Positions 54,838 through 63,095 of a stretch of 64,000 nt of DNA are shown one piece after another. This DNA is from Paenibacillus mellifer. Lineage in GTDB: Bacteria > Bacillota > Bacilli > Paenibacillales > Paenibacillaceae. The stretch lies in contig NZ_JALPRK010000013.1 of NCBI RefSeq assembly GCF_023195895.1, forward strand, positions 62,001-126,000, read 5' to 3'. The notes beneath the pieces were generated by a model. The model did not search any database. It was not told the origin of the DNA and worked only from the letters and a program-made list of their open reading frames with translations. Positions within the stretch are counted from its first letter, which is position 1. Each line of letters begins with the position of its first letter. A program made the translations under genes and the position numbers.

Positions 54838-55812
54838 ATGAAACGCGGTCGTTTTGCACCTACGCCTTCCGGCGACATGCATTTGGGCAACGCCAAAATT
54901 GCGCTGCTATCCTGGCTGCAAATGCGTGCGGTCGGTGGGATCTTCGTGCTGCGCATCGAAGATATTGACATCCAGCGCTCCAAGCCGGAGATTACGGAGC
55001 GGATCCTCACTGATCTTCGCTGGCTGGGCCTGGACTGGGATGAAGGTCCGGGGGCTTCTGAAGTCTCCGGGCCGTATTATCAAAGCCAGCGAACCGAGCT
55101 CTATGAGGAAGCGCTGGCGAAGCTTGCCGCAGAGGGGCGGTTGTACCCGTGCTTTTGCAGCCGGGCCGAGCTGCTGGCCGTGGCCGGTGCGCCGCACGGC
55201 TTGTCCTCGGAGGGCGCGCCTTATCCCGGCACCTGCCGCGGCTTGAGCCCGGAAGAACGGGAACGCCGGGCGCAGCACAAAGAGCCGTCGCTTCGATTCG
55301 CCATCGGCCCTGCGGCCGTCAGCTTCATCGACGGTATCGCCGGGCCGCAAGTCTTCCCGCCGGGAAGCGGCGGCGATTTTGTCGTACGCCGCGCCGACCG
55401 CATGTATTCCTACCAGCTGGCGGTAACCGTGGACGATGCTCGGATGGGCATCACTGACGTACTGCGCGGTGACGATCTGCTGGACTCGACTCCGCGCCAG
55501 CTCCACCTCTATACTGCGTTAGGGCTGACGCCGCCGGATTTCGCCCATGCCCCGCTCATCCTCGGTGAAGACGGCCGGCGGCTGGCCAAACGCCACGGCG
55601 ATCTCGGTATCTCCGCGCTGCGCGCCGCCGGCACGAAGCCGGAAACGGTGATCGGCTGGCTCGCCTATATCAGCGGCTTGCTAGACCAACCGGAAGACGT
55701 ATCCGCCAAGGACCTGATTAACGGCTTCCATTTGGACCGGATTTCGCGGGAACCGTTTGTGTTGACCGAAACGATGGTCCGACAACTGCTTCCCAATACC
55801 TCCCAGTCGTAA
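54838..55812 (+). CDS. gluQ: Glutamyl-Q tRNA(Asp) synthetase
   Basis: 324 residues from the ATG at 54838 after AAGGAAGTG. A truncated GluRS lacking the anticodon-binding half: HLGN replaces HIGH, FCSR plus YPGTCRG hold the zinc ligands (C-x-C ... Y-x-x-x-C), and LAKRHGD is the KMSKS loop variant. Known activity: loads glutamate on the queuosine base of tRNA-Asp. Known mainly in proteobacteria, cyanobacteria and some Bacillota. Follows the CNNM gene with 23 bases between, likely in one transcript. Confidence 0.92.
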   Translation: MKRGRFAPTPSGDMHLGNAKIALLSWLQMRAVGGIFVLRIEDIDIQRSKPEITERILTDLRWLGLDWDEGPGASEVSGPYYQSQRTELYEEALAKLAAEGRLYPCFCSRAELLAVAGAPHGLSSEGAPYPGTCRGLSPEERERRAQHKEPSLRFAIGPAAVSFIDGIAGPQVFPPGSGGDFVVRRADRMYSYQLAVTVDDARMGITDVLRGDDLLDSTPRQLHLYTALGLTPPDFAHAPLILGEDGRRLAKRHGDLGISALRAAGTKPETVIGWLAYISGLLDQPEDVSAKDLINGFHLDRISREPFVLTETMVRQLLPNTSQS

Positions 55813-55846
55813 GCTGTCTGCCCCAGACCGCAGCACCATGTACCTC

Positions 55847-56212
55847 CTACTCCAGCTTCCGGCGGATCGCCTCTTCATACTGCCGGAACGCCGGATTCGT
55901 CAGCAAGCCGCGCTCGTCAGCCAGCAAATTCAATCGGAGCTGATGCTCCGACAAACGCTTCTTCAAAGCCTGCTTCTCCGGCTCTTCCTCGCAAGCGGCC
56001 AGCAAATCGGCGAGCCGGACCATCTCCTGTTGCAGCTGAATTTCTTCCGGGACATAACCAGCATTCTTCATCAATTTATAAGCCATCCTGAGGTCCTCTG
56101 GTACCCCGGACAAATCCTCAACGATCAGCGGCTTCCCCTTCCCGGGTAAATCGTTGAACTCCCCGCGCGCCATCGACTCCGCAATTTTTTGTTCCGCCAG
56201 CCAGGACAACAT
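55847..56212 (-). CDS. DUF1992 (DnaJC28-like) protein
   Basis: 121 residues. EQKIAESMARGEFNDLPGKGKPL is the DUF1992 signature, found also in the C-terminal part of eukaryotic DNAJC28; no J domain here. It is a soluble, Glu/Leu-rich helical protein; role unknown. ATG at 56212 follows GAGGAGGG. The stop is 34 bases from the convergent gluQ stop. Confidence 0.88.
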   Translation of the reverse strand: MLSWLAEQKIAESMARGEFNDLPGKGKPLIVEDLSGVPEDLRMAYKLMKNAGYVPEEIQLQQEMVRLADLLAACEEEPEKQALKKRLSEHQLRLNLLADERGLLTNPAFRQYEEAIRRKLE

Positions 56213-56314
56213 TGCGATCCCTCCTCAAGCGTTTATTTCTTCCCTTATCATACCACAGCGGTCCTGAGTTCCATCTACGCTGATGCTCATCCTGATCCTT
56301 AAGAAAATAGGAAA

Positions 56315-56340
56315 ACGCCTCCGCGATCGCGAAAGCGTTC
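56315..56340 (-). terminator. Probable terminator of the SDR gene
   Basis: AACGC/GCGTT around an inner GCGATCGC palindrome, followed by TTTTCC on the minus strand. The stem has mismatches, so strength is uncertain. Confidence 0.45.
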
Positions 56341-56350
56341 ATGTTCATAT

Positions 56351-57160
56351 TTATAACAACGACTCCGCCCCATCGATCACGATTCGAGCGCCGGTGATGT
56401 GGATCGCCTCATCGGAACCCAGAAAAGCGACGAGATCCGCGACATTTTCCGGCTGGCCCGGTCCGTCCGAGAGGGGTTGCGAGCCCTCCGGATACTTCAC
56501 CGGGATAACGATTTCCTGCAGTTCCTTACTCTTCTCCGTCGAAGCGTCGATGTTGGTAGAGATCGCGCCTGGGCTGATGGCATTCACACGAATTTTGAAC
56601 TGGGCCAGCTCCAGGGCCAGCATTTTAGCAAAAGCCACCTGCCCTGCCTTGGTCGTGCTGTATGCCGACATTCCAAAGCCGGAGAACGTATCGTTCCCGT
56701 TGATGGAGCTAGTAATGATGATGCTTCCGCCGCCCCTTTGCTTTAAATAGGGGACCGTATATTTAACAGTTAAGAACGTGCCCGTCAGATTGATGCTAAG
56801 CGTCTTCTCCCAGTCCTCGAAGCTCAAATCTTCGACCGGCGCCAGCTTGCCGTTGATGCCCGCATTGGCGAACACGACGTCGACGCCGCCGAAGTGCTCG
56901 ACCGCTTCACGAACCGCCTGCTCAACTCGCTTCGGGTCCGCCACATCGACGTCATATGCGCGGGCTGCGCCTTCGCGAATAGCGTTGATTTCCCGTGCCG
57001 CCTGCTCCGTACGCTCATCCAGCAGATCGAACAGCGCGACCTGCGCCCCTTCGTTGGCCAACTTTACCGCCGCCGCTTTACCGATGCCGGAACCGGCCCC
57101 GGTGATGATCGCCGTCTTTCCCCGGAACCGTTCGCGGTTCGTCGTCTGATTGCTTGTCAT
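56351..57160 (-). CDS. Classical SDR family oxidoreductase
   Basis: 269 residues, cytoplasmic. Cofactor motif TGAGSGIG (about 20-27), DLLDE after the second strand (favours NAD(H)), NAGING, catalytic Ser in TSSINGN and Y-x-x-x-K in YSTTKAG. C-terminal GARIVIDGAESLL is typical. Substrate unknown; glucose or 3-hydroxyacyl type dehydrogenases are nearest in style. ATG at 57160 follows AGGAGTG. Stands alone between convergent and same-strand units. Confidence 0.9.
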   Translation of the reverse strand: MTSNQTTNRERFRGKTAIITGAGSGIGKAAAVKLANEGAQVALFDLLDERTEQAAREINAIREGAARAYDVDVADPKRVEQAVREAVEHFGGVDVVFANAGINGKLAPVEDLSFEDWEKTLSINLTGTFLTVKYTVPYLKQRGGGSIIITSSINGNDTFSGFGMSAYSTTKAGQVAFAKMLALELAQFKIRVNAISPGAISTNIDASTEKSKELQEIVIPVKYPEGSQPLSDGPGQPENVADLVAFLGSDEAIHITGARIVIDGAESLL

Positions 57161-57262
57161 GGTTTCACACTCCTAAGATGAAAATGGGTTCTTGGGCGAA
57201 TAATCTTCCTGCCTTTATCCAGATTACCCAATTCCGAGTGTTTTTAAGTCCATCCAACGCAA

Positions 57263-57898
57263 TTACAAATCCCGCCGGGCAAAAATCATCCGGGAGACAA
57301 GATAAGAAACGACGAGGGCTAAGATCCCCGTGCTGGCCCCCAGAATACCCGCCGCTACGGGATGGTTCGTAATGGACGACGACAGCGGTACGGCATCTGC
57401 ATCGCTCAGCAGGCTTGATGAGAGTTGACTTCCGATCATGACCACTATAATCATCGCTACATTCAGATACTGCGCGCCTTTTAACCCGAGCCAATAGTAG
57501 ATCGGGATATAAATTGCCATAAACACTAGTTGAGCCAGGAAGATCCCAAGCATTTGACCGAGGTTTACCGCTGTCGACTGGCCATGTACCGCATTCGCCC
57601 CGGTATTCAGCAGCATACAGAGGGCAAAGGCGAGTAACATTAATATAAACGCGGAAACGTATTTGGACAGAACCAGATAACTCCGGCGAATGGGTAAATT
57701 GACTAGAAATTGCTGATTGGGAAGCCGCATATCGGCATTCAGCGCCAGAATTAGCACCATCCCCGGCAGCATGCCGTATAAAGGCGAGCCATCCGACTGC
57801 ACGAACCCGGAGAACACCACCATATAAATGAACAGCAACCAGAGATACCGCTGCAGCAGCAGGAAGTCTTTACGAACCAAATGGATGAGATGAGGCAT
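57263..57898 (-). CDS. ABC-2 type permease, YtrC/YtrD-like
   Basis: 211 residues, about six membrane segments, of the ABC2_membrane_5-like type (HLVRKDFLLLQRYLWLLFI, LPNQQFLVNLPIRRSYLVLSKY). It starts inside the end of the ATPase gene (29-base overlap), so they are coupled and form one transporter. With the GntR gene this is a YtrA-type unit; such systems usually respond to cell-wall antibiotics. The substrate is unknown. Confidence 0.87.
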   Translation of the reverse strand: MPHLIHLVRKDFLLLQRYLWLLFIYMVVFSGFVQSDGSPLYGMLPGMVLILALNADMRLPNQQFLVNLPIRRSYLVLSKYVSAFILMLLAFALCMLLNTGANAVHGQSTAVNLGQMLGIFLAQLVFMAIYIPIYYWLGLKGAQYLNVAMIIVVMIGSQLSSSLLSDADAVPLSSSITNHPVAAGILGASTGILALVVSYLVSRMIFARRDL

Positions 57899-58763
57899 TC
57901 ACGTTTCCCCCTTTTGCCGTATAATACATAATCTCTTCCAACGTGGGACGCTCGAACAACGCGTTAGCCCCAAACAGGGCTTGAGCCCGCTCCTGGTCCT
58001 TCGCCAGCGCTTCGAATCCAACCGCGGTTTCCCGTACGCCAACTAGTTCCCTGCGCACATCGGGATCCAGGAGTTCGCGGCTCCCTTTAACGATCACGTA
58101 ACGTTCCAGCACTTCGTCTTTACTGTCCGAGAAAACCAATTCACCGCGATTCAGAAACGTCACGTAATCGGCTACACGATCCAAATCCGTCGTGAGATGA
58201 GTCGAGAACAGAATCGTATTGTTTTCATCCAAAATGTATTCCGCTAACAAATCGAGAAGCTCCCGGCGAAACACGGGGTCTAGACCAGCGGTTGGCTCGT
58301 CCATAATCAGCAGCTTAGGATGATGCGCCAGCGCCATAGCGATGGCAAACTTCATCTTCATCCCTTTGGAACAATCCTTGATCTTCTTCCGTTTCGGAAG
58401 CTCAAACAGCTCCATATACTTCGTGAATAATGCTTCATCCCAGCGGTCGTAAAAGGGGGCGACAATCCGCTTCATCTGCTCCATCGACAAATACTCGTAA
58501 TAAATGCTCTCATCGGAAATGTATCCGATCTGTTGCTTGTAACTGCCTTCCTTCCCCGTAACCGCGTTCCCCAGAACGGTGATCCGCCCTTCTTCCGGCA
58601 ACACCATACCCATGATCGCCTTAATCACCGTGCTTTTCCCCGCTCCGTTGGGCCCGATCAGCCCGGTAATGTACCCCTTCGGTACGGTAAAACTTAATCC
58701 AGACAACGCAAAGCTCCCATAATGCTTGACGAGTTCTTCCACCTCAACTGCATTCATGCTCAT
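57870..58763 (-). CDS. ABC transporter ATPase, YtrB-like
   Basis: 297 residues from the ATG at 58763, six bases after AAGGAGG, in ATGA overlap with the gntR stop. Walker A GPNGAGKST, signature CSKGMKMKFAIAMAL (an atypical LSGG), Walker B LLIMDEPTAGLDP, switch His FSTHLTTDLDR. The C-terminal 80 residues are a regulatory extension found in the bacitracin/YtrB group. Pairs with the downstream permease. Confidence 0.9.
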   Translation of the reverse strand: MSMNAVEVEELVKHYGSFALSGLSFTVPKGYITGLIGPNGAGKSTVIKAIMGMVLPEEGRITVLGNAVTGKEGSYKQQIGYISDESIYYEYLSMEQMKRIVAPFYDRWDEALFTKYMELFELPKRKKIKDCSKGMKMKFAIAMALAHHPKLLIMDEPTAGLDPVFRRELLDLLAEYILDENNTILFSTHLTTDLDRVADYVTFLNRGELVFSDSKDEVLERYVIVKGSRELLDPDVRRELVGVRETAVGFEALAKDQERAQALFGANALFERPTLEEIMYYTAKGGNVNASSHPFGS

Positions 58764-59143
58764 GCGCTTCCTCCTTCTTGATCCAAAAGTTGGATCCACT
58801 CGATCAGTTCATCCATGGACATCGGGAGGCTTTTGGACTCTTCCAGAACTTCCCGAAGTTTGCTCTCCAGCGCTTTGAGTCGTTGCTCACGAATAAATTC
58901 CTGATTTCCGCCGGAGACAAACGATCCTTTCCCGACGACGGAATCGATCAAGCCTTCCTGCTCCAATTCGTTGTAAGCTCGCTTTGTTGTAATCACGCTG
59001 ATCTGCAAATCCTTAGCCAGCTGCCGAATGGATGGCAACGCCGTCCCCGGCGTCAGCTTCCCTTGCAGGATCGAGTCGCGAATTTGCATGACGATCTGCA
59101 GATAGATCGGTTCACCCGAGGAATGGGAAAGCAAAATATCCAT
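58760..59143 (-). CDS. GntR family regulator, YtrA subfamily
   Basis: 127 residues: an N-terminal wHTH (GEPIYLQIVMQIRDSILQGKLTPGTALPSIRQLAKDLQIS) and a short C-terminal dimerisation helix, the YtrA pattern that binds no large ligand. It probably represses its own operon by binding the palindrome at 59170-59206, just upstream. ATG at 59143 follows AAGGTGGAGC. First gene of the gntR, ATPase, permease operon. Confidence 0.92.
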   Translation of the reverse strand: MDILLSHSSGEPIYLQIVMQIRDSILQGKLTPGTALPSIRQLAKDLQISVITTKRAYNELEQEGLIDSVVGKGSFVSGGNQEFIREQRLKALESKLREVLEESKSLPMSMDELIEWIQLLDQEGGSA

Positions 59144-59169
59144 GCTCCACCTTCTTGACTGATTATTTT

Positions 59170-59206
59170 GTTAATAGTGTATATAGACAATATATACATT
59201 ATTAAC
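59170..59206 (-). promoter_or_regulatory. Palindromic operator of the YtrA-type operon
   Basis: GTTAATAGTGTATAT (59170-59184) and its near-mirror ATGTATATAT...TATTAAC (ending 59206) form a long inverted repeat with a TATATA centre in the gap before gntR. The GTGTATA/TATACA halves resemble YtrA sites. Confidence 0.7.
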
Positions 59207-59233
59207 ACTAAAATCAATGGATTCACGTAAAAA

Positions 59234-59260
59234 AACAGCCGTCTCTGACAGACAGCTGTT
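59234..59260 (-). terminator. Intrinsic terminator
   Basis: AACAGC/GCTGTT outer stem with inner GTCT/AGAC pairing and a T run on the minus strand; ends the 274-residue gene. Confidence 0.8.
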
Positions 59261-59293
59261 CTCGCTTTCGATCTCTGTGATTTGATTACTCCC

Positions 59294-60118
59294 TCATTCC
59301 GCTTCGACCGGTTGCTGAAACCATTTCAGCAGGATCTCCTGAAATTGTTGACGCGGTGTTGGGGTCACGATCATCCAATCCTCATCATCCTTGGCGCTGA
59401 ATCGAATTAACCAGTTCATATGGGTGTTGTTCATAAACTGCATCTGCTGGATTTCCCAGCCGTCTCCGCGGTTCGCATAAAACCGGATCTCCCCCTGTGC
59501 CAGAGGGGTCTTCATACACTTCGCCAAGGCTATACTGCCCTCCACATCGCCCGTCATCTCAGCCAGAAGGGCGGCCAGGCGATGGAGATCCATCTCTCGG
59601 GTCTGACTCATCACCATATCGAACTGTTTCTTGGACATCATCAATGCGGGGAGCTCGCCCGGCGTTCGCGAGTTCCATCTCATCCGTCCAGCCAACGCTC
59701 CGCTTAGCGGCTTCCCCCCGTTTGTCCGTTCGATTGTGAATCCGTCAGCCTCCCCCGCCCATCGTACCAAACGGATCACCCGATCGCCGGCGATATGTAG
59801 ATACTCCTCAAAGCTCCGTCTCCCGCAAGTATAGGTCAACTGGCAAGCTTTGCTTGCAGCGGAGGCGACGATCAAATCGTCCAGGACATGCTGCGGCAGA
59901 CTTAGCCGATCTTCATGCGTTGATTCCACGATATATCCCTTGCTCTTCAACGCCTCCCTTGCGTCTTCGGCTTCCGGGTCCGGCGTCTCCCGCAAAAACA
60001 CATGAAACGGATGGTTCGGATCCAGCCATCGGTTTATACCCAGCCGCTCCGCTACATACAAACATTCGCGAGCTTGAAGCACCACTTTTTTCTTGCGGGG
60101 AGAATCCGTAATCAACAT
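59294..60118 (-). CDS. Unrecognised 274-residue protein
   Basis: 274 residues, soluble, no signal peptide. Basic start MLITDSPRKKKV, then acidic-helical stretch PEAEDAREALKSKG, repeated beta-rich blocks (YIVEST..., CGRRSFEEYLHIAGDRVIRLVRWAGEADGFTIERTNGG) and a C-terminal half with RFYANRGDGWEIQQMQF and WLIRFSAKDDEDWMIVTPTP. Faintly EspG/ESX-chaperone-like in layout, but I would not claim it. ATG at 60118 has an excellent AAGGAGGTG. Alone in its unit. Confidence 0.5.
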   Translation of the reverse strand: MLITDSPRKKKVVLQARECLYVAERLGINRWLDPNHPFHVFLRETPDPEAEDAREALKSKGYIVESTHEDRLSLPQHVLDDLIVASAASKACQLTYTCGRRSFEEYLHIAGDRVIRLVRWAGEADGFTIERTNGGKPLSGALAGRMRWNSRTPGELPALMMSKKQFDMVMSQTREMDLHRLAALLAEMTGDVEGSIALAKCMKTPLAQGEIRFYANRGDGWEIQQMQFMNNTHMNWLIRFSAKDDEDWMIVTPTPRQQFQEILLKWFQQPVEAE

Positions 60119-60490
60119 CCGTCCACCTCCTTCAAATTGGGTCTTGCTTCCGCAGTTCGACCTAACTGCCGGTACTAGTTAGCGCCATTTTATATCCCGC
60201 TTCCGATGCAGTAATCATACCACTATTCGTTTTCCCGATGCTCGGAAATTTTTGCCAATCTATTACATTGTACCCATGAAAATAGGAGGTGAAGCACATT
60301 TTTTCATAGATGATGAAACTTTTTAATCCGGACATCCGTATTAGTGTTAGCGAGCGTGCAAACCTCGACTTCCGTCCTGATTTGCCCGTTGTCATCAAAC
60401 ATTTATCGAAACATAATGTTTTCTTAATCTTTTTTTAAGATTTCTATTCTACAATATGTACTATGAAACCACTGTATAGAGGTGATTCTT
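60119..60490. other. Intergenic stretch with an unused ribosome site and a 42-codon frame
   Basis: 372 bases, A/T-rich. An AGGAGGTGA at 60284-60292 has no start codon at normal distance. An ATG at 60310 opens 42 codons ending at 60438 (MMKLFNPDIRISVSERANL...), but the spacing of 17 bases is poor and the product is not recognised, so I list it only as a doubtful frame. The region holds the promoters of its two flanking genes; none is clear. Confidence 0.35.
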
Positions 60491-60730
60491 ATGAAAATCT
60501 TGATTAACTTCCAAAACAACCTGGTACCAGTTTATTTCAATGTCGATAGCAAGCAGCCTGTGCAGCGTACTTTGAAACTACTGACGAGCGCGCTCGAGTA
60601 CAAATATTATAATGGCAAGCAAGCGTTGCAGAAGTGCCTGAGTTCCCTCATCAGCATTGAAATCGAGGGCTCCGAAGCCATCCTGCATAGCAAGAGCGAG
60701 TTTGACTCCCTTGCGCTGTCTCTCTATTAA
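60491..60730 (+). CDS. Small conserved-looking protein, unknown function
   Basis: 79 residues from the ATG at 60491 with AGAGGTGATTCTT before it; the GTG upstream lies in the ribosome site. Soluble, with K-I-L-I-N-F-Q-N-N-L-V-P-V-Y-F start and a helical-leucine pattern RTLKLLTSALEYKYYNGK then LSSLISIEIEGSEAILH. No domain recognised; the size and lone transcription unit suggest a regulator or adaptor. A clean bidirectional terminator follows. Confidence 0.65.
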   Translation: MKILINFQNNLVPVYFNVDSKQPVQRTLKLLTSALEYKYYNGKQALQKCLSSLISIEIEGSEAILHSKSEFDSLALSLY

Positions 60731-60751
60731 TCTAGCGGCAGATTCATAACA

Positions 60752-60793
60752 AAGGCTCCGTGCATCAGCTTATCGCTGACTACACGGAGCCTT
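60752..60793. terminator. Bidirectional terminator
   Basis: AAGGCTCCGTG/CACGGAGCCTT with an inner ATCAGC/GCTGA stem between the small gene and the convergent MFS gene. Confidence 0.85.
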
Positions 60794-60808
60794 ATTTCAT
60801 GTCGTCGA

Positions 60809-62026
60809 TCATCTTGTGTCGGTAAGTTCCTGCTCCTCTGAACGGCCGCTTCCAAATCTGGATTTGAATCGGAGCGTCGCCGCGGTTATGGACAGCAGCA
60901 CCCCATTCAAGACGAACACGACCGGGATCGAGATCCATCCGCCCAGCGCCCCGCCGGCGATCGGTCCAACCATATTCCCGAGCTGGCTGGCCGACTGGTT
61001 CAAGCTGAAGGCCCGTCCGCGGAATTCTGGTTTCGTTGCCTGTACGATCAAGGCGTTGAGCGCCGGGAACACGGCGGCGAAGAACAAGCCATAGACGAAG
61101 CGCAGGGTACCGAAGCCGATCAGGGAATGGAAGAAATGTTGCAGAATATTGCCTACCCCGCCGCCGATCAAACCGATCATCAACGTATTGCGGTAGCCAA
61201 TCCGTTCTCCGATCTTGCCCCAGAGCGGAGCGGCAATCACGGTAGAGATACCGACAGCCGAGAAGATAATACCCGAGCTGAACGACGCATTGGATGCGGA
61301 AGCGCCGAGATCAAGCACATACAACGAAAGCAGCGGTTCAAGCACCATCACCGAGGCGGTCACGATGAGCACGACAAACAGCTTCCCCATCAGCGGACGA
61401 TTGGCTGACGCCTCTTTGAGATCGTCCAACACATGCGAACGCTCTCGATTGCGGTCGAAGTTCTGCTCCTTCACGAAGATCAAGGCGATCAACGCTGAGA
61501 TTAACACGACGCAGCCCGACGCCAGAAACGACTCCCGATAACCGATAAACTTGCTGAGCGAACCTCCCACCAGCGGCCCGATAATGCCTCCTGCCGCTCC
61601 GGCCGTAGACATGATTCCAAGGGAATAGCCAACATGTTTCTCCGGCGTATTCGTCGCGACTAATGCGATGGCCGAAGGCACATATCCCGCCAAGAGACCG
61701 GACAAAATGCGAACGGCGATCAACTGATAAGGATCCTTTACGAAGAAGTAAAGGAGATACACCGCACTTAAGGCGAACCCGGAGCGGAGCAGCATCGGCT
61801 TCCGGCCGTACTTGTCCGACAGGGACCCCCAATACGGAGAGATCAAAGCGCCGGCCAAAAAAGTAATGCCAAATGCAATCCCCGACCAAAGCGTCAAATG
61901 CTCGGTTACCCCAAGATCGTGTGCGATAAACAAGGACATGAATGGGATAACCATGGAATACGCGGTGCTGCAAAAAAATACGCCAAGCCACAGCACGTAC
62001 AGATTTCTTTTCCAGGGGAAATTCAC
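60809..62026 (-). CDS. MFS multidrug exporter, MdtG/NorA-like
   Basis: 405 residues from the GTG at 62026, which has GGGGGTGG five bases before it (the frame's TTG at 62050 has no site). 12 membrane segments; WKRNLYVLWLGVFFCSTAYSMVIPF, SDKYGRKPMLLRSGFALS and the motif C segment GPLVGGSLSKFIGY mark the DHA1 drug-proton antiporters. Substrate unknown. Its 5' neighbour is the divergent esterase gene across about 220 bases that hold both promoters. Confidence 0.88.
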   Translation of the reverse strand: MNFPWKRNLYVLWLGVFFCSTAYSMVIPFMSLFIAHDLGVTEHLTLWSGIAFGITFLAGALISPYWGSLSDKYGRKPMLLRSGFALSAVYLLYFFVKDPYQLIAVRILSGLLAGYVPSAIALVATNTPEKHVGYSLGIMSTAGAAGGIIGPLVGGSLSKFIGYRESFLASGCVVLISALIALIFVKEQNFDRNRERSHVLDDLKEASANRPLMGKLFVVLIVTASVMVLEPLLSLYVLDLGASASNASFSSGIIFSAVGISTVIAAPLWGKIGERIGYRNTLMIGLIGGGVGNILQHFFHSLIGFGTLRFVYGLFFAAVFPALNALIVQATKPEFRGRAFSLNQSASQLGNMVGPIAGGALGGWISIPVVFVLNGVLLSITAATLRFKSRFGSGRSEEQELTDTR

Positions 62027-62247
62027 TTGATCCACCCCCAGCGTTGTCAATTCTTGCCCTGGAACTAACCCGTTATCTCTATATTAGCACGATTTCTTGT
62101 CAAGCGTTTTGGATGATTTCGGATTTCTGGACTTCCGCGGTATAATGGACAGGAAGACGCAGGTTTTATTCATGCTTGGATGATCGCTTTGGTAAACGCT
62201 TACTTGCGTGTGCTGAGGCGGCATAAAGAAAAGGAGCTTGAGCGTTA

Positions 62248-63036
62248 ATGGCACTGTTTCAATGTCGTTTTTTCTCGGAAGTGTTAGGACTTAGCACCTC
62301 GATGACTGTCATTTTGCCAGAACCCGCGCAATCGCAAATCGGAATGTCCGCTCCTGGGGTCGCTGGACCGTATCCGACTCTCTATCTGCTGCACGGGATG
62401 TCAGACGACGATTCCATCTGGCTGCGCCGTACCTCCATCGAGCGGTACGTCTCGGGTTTGGGTCTGGCTGTCGTCATGCCCCAGGTTGATCTGAGCTTCT
62501 ATTCGGATATGGCCTTCGGCAACCGCTACTGGACGTTCGTCAGCGAGGAGCTGCCGCGGCTGTGTCGGTCTTTCTTCCCGTTGTCCGAGCGGCGTGAGGA
62601 CACGTTTGTCGCCGGTCTCTCAATGGGCGGTTACGGCGCTTTCAAGCTGGCGTTGCGTAAGCCAGAGACGTTCTCTGCCGCTGCCAGCTTATCGGGCGCG
62701 CTCGACATCGCGAACAGCCGGCATGGATTATCACCGCTGTTCCAGCGTATTTTCGGGGAAGCCGGGCCGCAGGGCACGGAGAACGACCTGCTTACACTGA
62801 TAGACCCACTCGCTAAAGACTTGCAGGATGGCAAGCCGGTTCTCCATTTGTATCAATGCTGCGGTACGGAGGATTTCCTATATGAGGACAACCAGACGTT
62901 CCGCGAGGCATGCACCCGCGCAGGTTTGCCGCTGACCTACGAGGAAGGCCCGGGCTCCCACGAATGGGGATATTGGGATGCGAAAATCCAAGATGTGCTG
63001 AAATGGCTGCCGCTCCAACCGAAGGAACACCAATAA
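62248..63036 (+). CDS. Alpha/beta hydrolase, esterase D/EstA-like
   Basis: 262 residues, cytoplasmic. [19 protein letters not shown] carries the oxyanion-hole [16 protein letters not shown] the nucleophile Ser, and GSHEWGYW the catalytic His; the family (PF00756) includes tributyrin esterases and S-formylglutathione hydrolases. ATG at 62248 after AAAGGAG at a slightly long spacing. Alone in its unit, closed by a terminator shared with rsgA. Confidence 0.9.
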   Translation: MALFQCRFFSEVLGLSTSMTVILPEPAQSQIGMSAPGVAGPYPTLYLLHGMSDDDSIWLRRTSIERYVSGLGLAVVMPQVDLSFYSDMAFGNRYWTFVSEELPRLCRSFFPLSERREDTFVAGLSMGGYGAFKLALRKPETFSAAASLSGALDIANSRHGLSPLFQRIFGEAGPQGTENDLLTLIDPLAKDLQDGKPVLHLYQCCGTEDFLYEDNQTFREACTRAGLPLTYEEGPGSHEWGYWDAKIQDVLKWLPLQPKEHQ

Positions 63037-63051
63037 AGGGACAGCCCCACC

Positions 63052-63088
63052 AAAAAGCCGGTCAAGGATCACTCCTGACCGGCTTTTT
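63052..63088. terminator. Bidirectional terminator
   Basis: Perfect 13-bp stem AAAAAGCCGGTCA/TGACCGGCTTTTT between the convergent esterase and rsgA genes, with T on both outer sides. Confidence 0.93.
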
Positions 63089-63095
63089 AACTTCG

